From: CAYTRP01 sp964625145
Lineage (GTDB): Bacteria > Sumerlaeota > Sumerlaeia > SLMS01 > JAHLLQ01
Length of the DNA: 64,000 nucleotides
Assembly: GCA_964625145.1 (NCBI GenBank)
Contig: CAZVAQ010000002.1
Span: 1 to 64,000 of the forward strand
Reading direction: 5' to 3'
Shown here: piece by piece, positions 16,242 through 23,793 of the stretch
How the letters are laid out: every line of letters starts with the position of its first letter
How positions within the stretch are numbered: position 1 is the first letter of the stretch
The notes under the pieces: generated by a model
The model's database searches: none
Seen by the model: only the letters and a program-made list of their open reading frames with translations
Told to the model about the DNA's origin: nothing
Translations under genes and position numbers: made by a program

Positions 16242-19200
16242 TCAGAATATCTCGCCTGGACTGATGGTTCCGTTCCTCGGGTCATAGGGAATCGGTTCGT
16301 CGTTCTCCACACCATCCGGCCCGACGCTGAACAGGACGTACTTCGTCGCGTTGTCGAACGGATGGTAGATGAATGGCTTGCCGCTGAACGGATCCACGGG
16401 AAGCTCGTCGATCCAGCGCCCTTCCACGACCTTCAAGATGTCGGGGTAATGCCCGTTGAAGTTGCGGTAACGCTCCAGGGCAATCTGGATGCGAAGGATG
16501 TCTCGCTTGGCCTGCATCACATAGTCCCGCGTCGAGGCTTCCATGAAATTCGGCAGGGCGATCTTTGCCATGGGATGCTTCATGCGGCTGACAACCTCGT
16601 CCTGGAAGAGCGCGTCCGGTCGCTGCTCATAAGGCGGCTTCGCCACCTCTTCTGCAACCACCTCATAAAACTCCGACAGCTCCTTCGCACCGTCGTCGAG
16701 CCACTTGATCATCCCCTCGCGGGAACCAATCAGGAAGCTGGCCAGGCCGCTCATGCCTATGTTGCGCTGAAACTCGGATCGACGCCGCGCGAACTCCTCA
16801 TCGCTCATCTCGCGCAGCTCGCTCTTGCGCTGCTCAATCCCGGCTTCGCCCGCTTTCTGTTCGCCACGGAACCCTTCCGTCGTTCCGAGGTAGGTCTCTG
16901 CGACGTGGGCCAATTCCGCACCTGCCCGCGCCAGTTGGGGCTCGCTCAGCTTCCCGCTCGTCACCAATTGGCTGATGGCATTGTTGCCGATGTTTTGCAT
17001 CGCGATTGAGATCAGGGAACCGATCAACAGCGCGTTCCTGCTCCCGTAGTCGCGGCCCATCCGCACCGCCGTGACATAGTTATCCAGCGCCTTGTCATAG
17101 TCGCCCTTCGACTCGAAGTACTTCCCCTGAGCCACCAAGGCCCTTGCGCTTTGCTGCGCGAACAGGAAGTTCGGCACCTTGGTCGCAGGCCCATCGATGC
17201 CCGGGTCCACGTTCTCCGCCTGATCCAGCGCCACACCTTCTCTGATCTTTGCGAAGGATGCCTCCCAACCATGCAGATAGGGGAGCAGCATGTTGGTTTC
17301 AGCCGTCCACACTTCACCCGGCTGCCGCAGGCGATTCATTTCCGAATCCAGGTCCCCGGACGGCAGTCCCGGCCATGTCAGCATCGCCATCTGGTAGTGG
17401 ATCATTGCGTTGTCCTGGCCGCTTTTCTCTCTCTGCGCCAACATCTGCTTTAGGTACTCGTCCTCCTCGATCGCCGCTGTGGGGTTCTCCATGCGATCAA
17501 CCAGTTTGCGAACTTCCTCCCACGTCACCGTCTCGACGAGATCCCCGGTGGGCATGCTCTTCTGGGTGTAACGACCGTTCGGAATCCTGTCGCCGCCGTC
17601 ATCCTGCTGGTTCGGGCCGACGCTGTACACATAAGCCACGTTGTCGCGCAGGACATACCGCACGACCTTGCTGTCCACCGCGAACAGGTCCACGGGCGGG
17701 ACAAAGCCTTCCTCCGTGTCACTGATCTCCTTCCAGCTCTCCGGCAGCTTCTTGTTGCGGATGGCCCACAGCCGCACCGCCTGGGCACCCGCCTCAAGCC
17801 GCGATTGCTGCCCGCGAACCAATCCTGTCATGGATTTCGGTGCCCCATCCTCGTCCGGGTTGGCCACAAAGGTCTTCAGCATGTCGCCTTCGAACACATA
17901 GTAATCTTCCAGTTGGAGGGACCGAACAATGTCCCCACCACTCAAGTGCCCCTTTGCCGGATCGTAGGCCACCTGCCCGCCGTCATCGCGTCCGTCCGGG
18001 CCGATGCTGTAGATGCGAAACTCGGTGAAATCCGGCGCGTACGCCATCTGGTAGGTCTTGTCGGCCGGCGCTGGCTTCACTTGGCCCGTATTGCGGTCCT
18101 TCTGCTGCAAGGCGTAAGCCGCGAACGGATCCTCCGGAATCCAGCTCATGTAGGCGATCGGCGTGGTCAGTTGCCACTTGCTTTCGGGAAAGACCCCAAA
18201 GTCCACGCGATAGGCTTCCAATGCCACATTCATCGCTCGCAGGTCCGCCTGGGCGCGCGACACGTTGGACTTCACCAAGGCATCGCTCAGCAACCTGCGG
18301 CTCTCCGGCTCGATCCATTCCACCGGATCGCCTTCCTCGGCGATGCCCATCGCCTGTGTCCGCTCCTGCTCAACCGCCGGCTCCTCCTTGTTGATACCCA
18401 AGCCCATCGACACTGTCGCCACGCCGCCCACCAGCACAATCGCCAGCGCCGCGACACTCAACCGCGCCGGATGCTGCAGCGGATTCGCCAACAGCGCCGC
18501 GATGCGACGGCCGATCTGTGTGCGCGTTGCAAACAGGCCGGGGCTCATTACCATGGGTCGTTGCACATGCCGCGTCTCCAGCACGCCGAGCAATTGCCGC
18601 GCGTAATCCCGCGCCTGGTCGTTGCTCGCCACCAATGCGCGGTCGCATGCCAGCTCCGTCGCCTCCTCCCACTGACGGCCCGCAAACCAAACCACCGGAT
18701 GGAAGAAGAACAAGGCCTCCGCCGCGCGCCGCAGCAACAGCGCCAGCGAATCTCCATGCCGCGCGTGCATCAATTCATGCCGCAACAGCCACGCGCTTTG
18801 CTCCGCATTGGCTTCGTCCGCCATCCAGCACGGCACAAAAACCGTCGGCCGCACCGTCCCGACAAGAGCCGGCGAATCCAGCCCCGCAATCACGCGAAGG
18901 CGCGGCATGGCCTTCAGGCCGATGTCACGTCCGATCGTATGGGCCATTTCTCGCAGCGCTTCCGGCGCTTCCGTCCCGCGCCGGCGCAGGAGTTGCAGCT
19001 TTATGACATCCACCAGGATGACCGTCGCCATGGCCAGCACTCCCAACGCCCACAGCAACGCCAACGCCGCCGCCAGGCTCCACTGCTCCGACCTTCCTGC
19101 ACTCGCCGGCACCTGAACCGTTTCGGCGACAGTGGCGGCGACACCCGCCGCGGGTGCTTCAAACTCCGGCACCTCAACACGCGCCGACGGCAATTGCTCC

Positions 19201-19529
19201 AGTTGCGCCATGTCCCGCGCGAGTTGCGCGGCGATCACCTCGTCCAGATTACCTCCACCATTCCAGGCGGTAAGTACTTCGGTCTTCACCGGGCTCTCGA
19301 TGGCCACGACGGGCATCGGCGAACCCGCGATCAGCGAAATCAACGGCTTGGCCAGCACCACCAGCCACAGCAAGGCACACAGCCTCGGGGATTTCACCAC
19401 CCGCATCCGGCACAATGCCCACAGCAATCCCGCCAGCACGGCCACCTCGATGCTCGCGATCGCCAGCCGCTCCAGCAACGTGTTCCCGCCCACAATGCCA
19501 AACATCTCCTGCAGCACGTATCCGCTCAT
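16242..19529 (-). CDS. BlaR1/MecR1-type M56 membrane metallopeptidase with pseudopilin-like repeats instead of a beta-lactam sensor
   Basis: 1095 residues. The N-terminal third is an M56 antirepressor domain: membrane segments near 22-41, 48-68, 150-175 and 354-378, zinc motif HELMH at 251-255 and the downstream ligand region WEEATELACD near 287. The C-terminal sensor is not a penicillin-binding domain. It contains three modules resembling type II secretion GspG C-terminal regions, each with an ALEAYR..FG..P-type helix and/or a SxGPDG..DGG-type turn: about 425-545 (IYSIGPDGRDDGG), 565-650 (VYSVGPNQQDDGG) and 1000-1095 (LFSVGPDGVENDE), with helical sequence between the second and third. Its start overlaps the stop of the BlaI gene (ATGA), so the pair is coupled. 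By analogy, signal binding should trigger cleavage of the BlaI-type repressor; the signal is unknown. Confidence 0.85.
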   Translation of the reverse strand: MSGYVLQEMFGIVGGNTLLERLAIASIEVAVLAGLLWALCRMRVVKSPRLCALLWLVVLAKPLISLIAGSPMPVVAIESPVKTEVLTAWNGGGNLDEVIAAQLARDMAQLEQLPSARVEVPEFEAPAAGVAATVAETVQVPASAGRSEQWSLAAALALLWALGVLAMATVILVDVIKLQLLRRRGTEAPEALREMAHTIGRDIGLKAMPRLRVIAGLDSPALVGTVRPTVFVPCWMADEANAEQSAWLLRHELMHARHGDSLALLLRRAAEALFFFHPVVWFAGRQWEEATELACDRALVASNDQARDYARQLLGVLETRHVQRPMVMSPGLFATRTQIGRRIAALLANPLQHPARLSVAALAIVLVGGVATVSMGLGINKEEPAVEQERTQAMGIAEEGDPVEWIEPESRRLLSDALVKSNVSRAQADLRAMNVALEAYRVDFGVFPESKWQLTTPIAYMSWIPEDPFAAYALQQKDRNTGQVKPAPADKTYQMAYAPDFTEFRIYSIGPDGRDDGGQVAYDPAKGHLSGGDIVRSLQLEDYYVFEGDMLKTFVANPDEDGAPKSMTGLVRGQQSRLEAGAQAVRLWAIRNKKLPESWKEISDTEEGFVPPVDLFAVDSKVVRYVLRDNVAYVYSVGPNQQDDGGDRIPNGRYTQKSMPTGDLVETVTWEEVRKLVDRMENPTAAIEEDEYLKQMLAQREKSGQDNAMIHYQMAMLTWPGLPSGDLDSEMNRLRQPGEVWTAETNMLLPYLHGWEASFAKIREGVALDQAENVDPGIDGPATKVPNFLFAQQSARALVAQGKYFESKGDYDKALDNYVTAVRMGRDYGSRNALLIGSLISIAMQNIGNNAISQLVTSGKLSEPQLARAGAELAHVAETYLGTTEGFRGEQKAGEAGIEQRKSELREMSDEEFARRRSEFQRNIGMSGLASFLIGSREGMIKWLDDGAKELSEFYEVVAEEVAKPPYEQRPDALFQDEVVSRMKHPMAKIALPNFMEASTRDYVMQAKRDILRIQIALERYRNFNGHYPDILKVVEGRWIDELPVDPFSGKPFIYHPFDNATKYVLFSVGPDGVENDEPIPYDPRNGTISPGEIF

Positions 19530-19981
19530 GATTGCATTCCTTTGCTCTTGGGATCGGCGGAGGAATCGGCGCCCTTTGTCCTGCCCGGCTCCTCGCGAAA
19601 CAGCTTCCGGATCTCCTGCAGCTCTACCTCGTCGATCGCTTCATTCTTCAACAGGTGCAGCACCATGTGCCGTGGGGAGCCGCCGAAGAAGCTCGACAGG
19701 ACATCCTTCAGCCGCCGGTCCGCCACCTGCCGCTTTTCCACCGTCGCGCGGTATCGCGTCGCCCGCTCGATCGTCGGGATCGGCTCGATCACGCCCTTCT
19801 TCCGCAGATTCGCCAGCACCGTGTGGACTGTTGTGTCCGCCAGAGGCCGGGTATCCTGCAGTTGCGTTGTCACCTCCGCCGCCGTCGCGTCCCCCCGGGT
19901 CCAGAACACCTGCATGATGTCCAGTTCCAGATCCGTCAGATCCTCAAGCGGGTCAGTGGTTTCCTTCCTTCGTCGCGCCAT
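19526..19981 (-). CDS. BlaI/MecI/CopY-family transcriptional repressor
   Basis: 151 residues. The winged helix-turn-helix domain covers LTDLELDIMQVFWTRGDATAAEV through TTVHTVLANLRKKGVIE, the hallmark of BlaI/MecI proteins. The C-terminal part (about 85-130) would form the dimerisation helices and is longer and more charged than in BlaI. The start ATG at 19981 has a perfect AAGGAGG site 7 bases upstream. It dimerises on an operator and is expected to be inactivated by the coupled M56 peptidase. An inverted repeat in its own promoter suggests autoregulation. Confidence 0.9.
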   Translation of the reverse strand: MARRRKETTDPLEDLTDLELDIMQVFWTRGDATAAEVTTQLQDTRPLADTTVHTVLANLRKKGVIEPIPTIERATRYRATVEKRQVADRRLKDVLSSFFGGSPRHMVLHLLKNEAIDEVELQEIRKLFREEPGRTKGADSSADPKSKGMQS

Positions 19982-19997
19982 GGGTTGGCCTCCTTCG

Positions 19998-20040
19998 CTC
20001 GATATGCGCGGAGTAATTCTATTTATATCGAGTCTGTCAA
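19998..20040 (-). promoter_or_regulatory. Promoter and candidate BlaI operator
   Basis: On the minus strand a consensus -35 TTGACA (20035-20040) is followed after 17 bases by a weak -10 ATTACT (20012-20017). Two perfect 8-base arms, CTCGATAT at 19998-20005 and ATATCGAG at 20025-20032, form an inverted repeat whose arms fall in the spacer and at the expected transcription start. BlaI-type repressors bind such dyads over their own promoter, so this is a good operator candidate. Binding is inferred. Confidence 0.6.
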
Positions 20041-20091
20041 CGAAAATCGACAGGGCGGCCGATAGATAGAGTGGAGCCGCAGCAAGCGTAG

Positions 20092-20111
20092 GGCAGGCAT
20101 CCTTGCCTGCC
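20092..20111. repeat. Short dispersed hairpin, copy A
   Basis: A perfect 8-base stem GGCAGGCA/TGCCTGCC closes a TCCT loop. It shares loop and overall design with copy C at 21039-21060. No T-tract follows, so it is not a standard terminator. Confidence 0.65.
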
Positions 20112-20185
20112 AAATTCAACCCACCACCCCCAAGCATTTCCCCTAATCGGCGTGGAAGGCTGGCCTGCCAAGTCCACCCGCCACC

Positions 20186-20218
20186 CCACGACTCGCGGAC
20201 GAGGGCGTCCGCGCTCCA
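20186..20218. repeat. Short dispersed hairpin, copy B1 (33-base exact repeat)
   Basis: The core is an 8-base stem CGCGGACG/CGTCCGCG (20194-20201 and 20206-20213) with AGGG loop. The 33-base block including flanks CCACGACT and CTCCA is repeated exactly at 20935-20967, on the other side of the small membrane protein gene. Confidence 0.75.
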
Positions 20219-20296
20219 TGGCAGATGGGCAATGGGCTGATACGGTATGGGTGGGGTGTGCAGACGAGACGTCGGGATCCGACCTCGAACACTCGC

Positions 20297-20836
20297 TTAG
20301 TCGCGCCTTGTGCGGCGGATCAGCTCCCCGATCTCGCGCGAGGCCAAAGCGATATCCTCGTCCGTGTAGGCAGCTGTGAACTCAACCCAGACCTGCCACC
20401 ACTGCCAACCATCCCAAATGTAAAGCGGACCGGTGCCCGGCAATATTGGCGTGCCATTGGGCAGTTCGACATTGTCCCCGAGCTGCTCGCGCCAGCGGGG
20501 AACCGCTTCGTGGAAGGTCTGGCCAAGGTCCTTCTCCTCAAGGAAGTCGATTCTCTGCACCCCGTCGGGTGGGGTATACGAATCAGGTCGATAGGCCATG
20601 AGGATGGCTGTGTAGCCGTAAGAGCCCACGAACAAATCGGCGCTGTCAGTACTCGACCAGTAGATCAGGCTTGGTTTTGCCTGTGGGAAGACTTCTTCGG
20701 CGTGGGCGAGCAATGAGTAGCGGTAGAAGAAGTCATACCGGTTCGCGACGAACCAGAGCGAGGAGCCAATAATCAGGAGACTCAGGACGATGATCGCGGC
20801 TGCCAGCCCGATCATGGTTTTCAATCGCTTTGACAT
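20297..20836 (-). CDS. Small single-pass membrane protein, unknown, flanked by hairpin repeats
   Basis: 179 residues from ATG 20836, which has GGGAG about 7 bases upstream; longer readings add a non-protein-like N-terminus. One membrane helix (TMIGLAAAIIVLSLLIIGSSLWF, about 8-30) is followed by a soluble domain with a tryptophan-rich stretch YIWDGWQWWQVWVEF near residues 138-152. No family recognised. It stands alone between two copies of a 33-base hairpin repeat and near other repeats. The visible C-terminus RRTRRD is strongly basic. Confidence 0.6.
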   Translation of the reverse strand: MSKRLKTMIGLAAAIIVLSLLIIGSSLWFVANRYDFFYRYSLLAHAEEVFPQAKPSLIYWSSTDSADLFVGSYGYTAILMAYRPDSYTPPDGVQRIDFLEEKDLGQTFHEAVPRWREQLGDNVELPNGTPILPGTGPLYIWDGWQWWQVWVEFTAAYTDEDIALASREIGELIRRTRRD

Positions 20837-20934
20837 GTTGGCTCCCTCGGATCCGTTAACTATTTCCACCAGTCTTAAACACCAGCATGAAGGCATTTTA
20901 CCCAAGCAACTCAAGCGCATCCGTGTTTACCACT

Positions 20935-20967
20935 CCACGACTCGCGGACGAGGGCGTCCGCGCTCCA
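20935..20967. repeat. Short dispersed hairpin, copy B2
   Basis: Identical over 33 bases to 20186-20218. Stem CGCGGACG 20943-20950 with CGTCCGCG 20955-20962, AGGG loop. Confidence 0.75.
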
Positions 20968-21038
20968 CGACGAGTTGGTGAAAGCGCCGGGTTCAGACTT
21001 GGAATGTGAGCCAGATTCATCGCCTGCCAAGGAACGTG

Positions 21039-21060
21039 GTGCAGGCGTCCTCGCCTGCAC
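21039..21060. repeat. Short dispersed hairpin, copy C
   Basis: Perfect 9-base stem GTGCAGGCG/CGCCTGCAC closing a TCCT loop, the same loop as copy A. Compensatory differences between the stems of A, B and C keep pairing while the sequence varies. Confidence 0.65.
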
Positions 21061-21103
21061 GTCATAAGCCTTGGCAAATAGCTGTGGCCTCAAGGACGGG
21101 ACA

Positions 21104-21122
21104 TGCAGACGAGACGTCTGCA
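21104..21122. repeat. Short dispersed hairpin, copy D
   Basis: Perfect 8-base stem TGCAGACG/CGTCTGCA with AGA loop; followed by CCACAC. A truncated version of the same unit is near 20260. Confidence 0.6.
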
Positions 21123-21206
21123 CCACACTCAGGGGATCACCCGCGCGTCAACTGTCCTGGCTGAAGGAGATGTCCCGCCCCAACCTCAATGGTCCATCCC
21201 TCAAAA

Positions 21207-21291
21207 TGGTGCGGGCGGGGAGAGTCGAACTCCCAAGGGTTGCCCCGCTGGAACCTAAATCCAGTGCGTCTGCCAGTTCCGCCACGCCCGC
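21207..21291 (-). tRNA. tRNA-Leu(UAG)
   Basis: 85 bases on the minus strand. The acceptor stem is GCGGGCG with its complement CGCCCGC; the D-arm carries GGCAGACGC; the anticodon stem-loop is CTGGA-TTTAGGT-TCCAG with anticodon TAG (plus-strand 21255-21257), reading CUA leucine codons. The variable arm is long (GCGGGGCAACCCTTG), as in class II leucine tRNAs, and the T-arm has GTTCGAC. The CCA end is encoded (ACCA at 21207-21210). Confidence 0.95.
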
Positions 21292-21470
21292 AATTCACAC
21301 CGCGCAGGCCTCTCCGCAGGGCCCCGGTGTGTCAACCGCAACGGCGCCTTTGCCTTGCGGGCAGGCGGTTGCGGCTTGACGCTTGGGCCCACGGAGCCGA
21401 TTTCTGGTTCGCGTGATGCAGCACATCCCCCAGTTTGCACCTCTGCACACGCTTGAAAGGTGAATCGCGC

Positions 21471-22709
21471 ATGTCTGGAGCCCCGTTCAGCTTACTTCCC
21501 CGGTCGCTTGCCGGCCGGATGGCGTCCGCGGGATTGGCGATGGGGGGCTGCCTCGCGCTGATGGCGGTTTCGGGATGCGGCGGCAAGTCCACCGTCAGCA
21601 TCCCCACCACCGCGGACATGCCCTTCATCGGCACCCGGGACCGCGTGCCGCGCCCGGCCAGCGAGATTACCCAATCGCTCTTCCTCCCCAGCGGCGATCG
21701 TCGCTCCAGCGTGCTGGAGCTGCAAAGCACCTGCCCCGGCGAGGTCTATCCCGCCAACCCCTTCGAGTTCCGTATCCGCGCCATCAACCTTTCGGGGAGC
21801 ACCACCCTCCGCGACGTGGTCGTGCTCCAGGAGCTGCCGCCTTACGTCACGCTCTCATCCACCACCCCCACAGCCGTCAGCGATGACCGCCCCGCCAGCG
21901 TCGCGGGCAATGTGGTCTTTGGCTACCACCTTGGCGAGATTCCCCCGGGAGAATCGCGCGAAGTCACCGGCCGCGCCGTCTCCCCCGACAGCGGCGTCGT
22001 CGGCTTCCGGCTTTCCGGCGAATACAGCTCCGTCATGGATTGGCAGGCGCCGGTTGTCGAGCCGCGGGTGACAGTCTCCAAGACCTCGTCCAGCGAAGTG
22101 CTCTCCTGCGAACCCATCGAGTACACGGTGACCATCAAGAACGTCGGTTCGGGCATCGCCCGCCGGTTGACCATCACCGAGCAGCTTCCCAATGGGCTTA
22201 CCTCCAATGGCATTGAAGCCTTCGAGGAACTCGTCGGCGATTTGGCGCCGGGGGAGGAACGCGTTGTCAAGTACACGGCCGAGGCCGAACGCCCCGGCGT
22301 CTTTGAGTCCTTTGTCATGCTGCACGGCAACGGCATCGAGGTGGAATCCAACCGCGTGACCACCACGGTTGTGCGGCCGGTGCTGGCCCTGTCGCGCACT
22401 CCGCTGCCGGAGCTCGCCGAAGGGCAGGAAGCCACCTACACCATCACCGTCGCCAACGAAGGAAATGGCATCGCCCGTGATCTGCTTGTCGAGGAGACGC
22501 TCCCCACCGGCACCTCTTTCCGTGCTGCCACCAGCGGGGGAGTGCTCGATGGCGACAAGGTGCGCTGGAGCAGCTTGGAGCTGGCCGTTGGGGCGACGCA
22601 GCAGTTCGAGATCACGGTGGCGCGTCGCGGCGACGCCGCGGTCACGTTGCGAGGCCTGCGCGCCACGGCAGACTGCGCGGAAGACGCGATCCTGGGGATC
22701 GGACAGTAA
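21471..22709 (+). CDS. Lipoprotein with DUF11/OmcB-like repeats
   Basis: 412 residues. The N-terminus has a twin-stage hydrophobic signal with lipobox-like AVSGC around residue 36, so an outer- or inner-membrane lipoprotein is expected. Three DUF11-type beta-sandwich repeats follow: about 85-195, 200-300 (PIEYTVTIKNVGSGIARRLT) and 305-400 (EATYTITVANEGNGIARDLL). Each has the typical YTITVxNxGxGIARxLxVxExLPxG pattern of chlamydial OmcB and related surface proteins. The role is structural or adhesive by analogy only. AAAGGTGA precedes the ATG. The next gene starts about 30 bases later on the same strand. Confidence 0.8.
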   Translation: MSGAPFSLLPRSLAGRMASAGLAMGGCLALMAVSGCGGKSTVSIPTTADMPFIGTRDRVPRPASEITQSLFLPSGDRRSSVLELQSTCPGEVYPANPFEFRIRAINLSGSTTLRDVVVLQELPPYVTLSSTTPTAVSDDRPASVAGNVVFGYHLGEIPPGESREVTGRAVSPDSGVVGFRLSGEYSSVMDWQAPVVEPRVTVSKTSSSEVLSCEPIEYTVTIKNVGSGIARRLTITEQLPNGLTSNGIEAFEELVGDLAPGEERVVKYTAEAERPGVFESFVMLHGNGIEVESNRVTTTVVRPVLALSRTPLPELAEGQEATYTITVANEGNGIARDLLVEETLPTGTSFRAATSGGVLDGDKVRWSSLELAVGATQQFEITVARRGDAAVTLRGLRATADCAEDAILGIGQ

Positions 22710-22739
22710 ATCGAAAACCCAACCGGGAGCCAGCGGCGG

Positions 22740-23720
22740 ATGATCGCCTTCGTCACCGGCGGAACCGGCTTTGTCGGCGGCCACCTTTGCGAGCGATTGC
22801 GCGCGGAGGGATGGACCGTTCGCGCGTTGGTTCGCGATCGAAGTCGCAGCCAGCACCTTGCCAAATGCGGCTGTCGCCTTGTACCCGGTGATTTGTTCAG
22901 CCGCGAGGCGATCTCTCGTGCAGTACGCCGTGCCGATCTCATCATCCACTTGGCGGGCCTGACCAAGACTCCCAAGCTGGAAGACTTTCAAACCGTCAAC
23001 GCCGGGGGCACCGCCTCACTGGTACAGGCGGCGCTTGATGCGGGATTCAAGGGCCGGTTCATCCACGTCAGCAGCCAGGCCGCCGTGGGTCCGGCCGTCG
23101 ACGGTCGCCCCCGTAACGAATGCGATTCCCCCGCGCCGGTGAGTGAATACGGCCGCAGCAAACTGCGCGGAGAGGAGATAGTGCGCAACCTGGGCGCACG
23201 CTTCAAAGCCACCATCCTGCGCCCCGGCGCCATCTATGGCCCGCGGGAGCACGACATCTACGAGCAGATTCGCGCCGTTCGGCGCACGGGTCTTGCCATT
23301 ATTCCCGGCAAACCATTCGACATCCAACTCACCCATGTCGACGATGTCGTGGAGGCGATCATCCTCGCCGCCGCCAACGCGAAAACCGCGGGAAGGGAAT
23401 ACATGCTCACGGACCCCACCATCTGGAGCTCGCAACAGGTTGCCGAGACCATGGGCTCCGCGTTGGGATGCCGTGTCCGGTCCGTGTGCGTTCCCATGCC
23501 TTTCGCCTGGACGGTTGCCAGTTGCAACGACGCCCTTTCCAAGATCAGAGGCCGCGCCGTCTCTGCCCTGACCCGCGACAAGGTGCGCGAACTCTCCCGC
23601 GCCCCCTGGCTTGCCGACAGCTCGCGTCTAGCCCGTGATGCCAACTGGCGCCCACGGTGGGACCTACCATCAGGACTATCCAGCACCATCGAATGGTATC
23701 GCGACAACGGCTGGCTCTAA
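22740..23720 (+). CDS. NAD-dependent epimerase/dehydratase (SDR)
   Basis: 326 residues, an extended short-chain dehydrogenase. The NAD-binding motif is VTGGTGFVGGHL at the N-terminus, with HLAGLTK, a serine in HVSSQAAVG and the active-site pair YGRSK. RPGAIYGPRE and the C-terminal part resemble sugar-nucleotide or steroid/flavonol-type epimerases. It probably modifies a sugar nucleotide or related substrate; the neighbouring glycosyltransferase (74 bases downstream) is consistent with a glycan role, but no substrate can be named. Confidence 0.85.
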   Translation: MIAFVTGGTGFVGGHLCERLRAEGWTVRALVRDRSRSQHLAKCGCRLVPGDLFSREAISRAVRRADLIIHLAGLTKTPKLEDFQTVNAGGTASLVQAALDAGFKGRFIHVSSQAAVGPAVDGRPRNECDSPAPVSEYGRSKLRGEEIVRNLGARFKATILRPGAIYGPREHDIYEQIRAVRRTGLAIIPGKPFDIQLTHVDDVVEAIILAAANAKTAGREYMLTDPTIWSSQQVAETMGSALGCRVRSVCVPMPFAWTVASCNDALSKIRGRAVSALTRDKVRELSRAPWLADSSRLARDANWRPRWDLPSGLSSTIEWYRDNGWL

Positions 23721-23793
23721 GTTCCAAGAGAAAGTCTCAACCACCCTTCACCCTTCATCCTTCAGCCTTTCCTTTTCACCCTTCACTCTTCCG

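Larger units (their letters stand above)
20041..20296. other. Intergenic region rich in short hairpin repeats
   Basis: No coding frame with family features is seen. Two perfect hairpins lie here (20092-20111 and 20194-20213, listed separately), plus degraded copies near 20155-20175 (ending GGCCTGCCAAG) and 20258-20275 (GCAGACGAGACGTC). The stretch looks like an accumulation site of a dispersed repeat family rather than a gene. Confidence 0.5.
20837..21206. other. Intergenic region with hairpin repeats, no gene seen
   Basis: 370 bases between the small membrane protein and tRNA-Leu. It holds three clear hairpins (20935-20967, 21039-21060, 21104-21122) and no credible coding frame. Isolated half-copies such as CGCCTGCCAAGG near 21021 look like repeat remnants. 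Confidence 0.5.

Noticed and set aside
17805..20069. Long open frame of about 750 codons on the plus strand
   Set aside because: Antisense to the BlaR1/BlaI genes; Arg/His-rich composition without motifs, as expected for the opposite strand of GC-rich coding DNA.
20041..21206. CRISPR array
   Set aside because: Repeats are self-complementary, irregularly spaced and variable in sequence; no spacers or cas genes.
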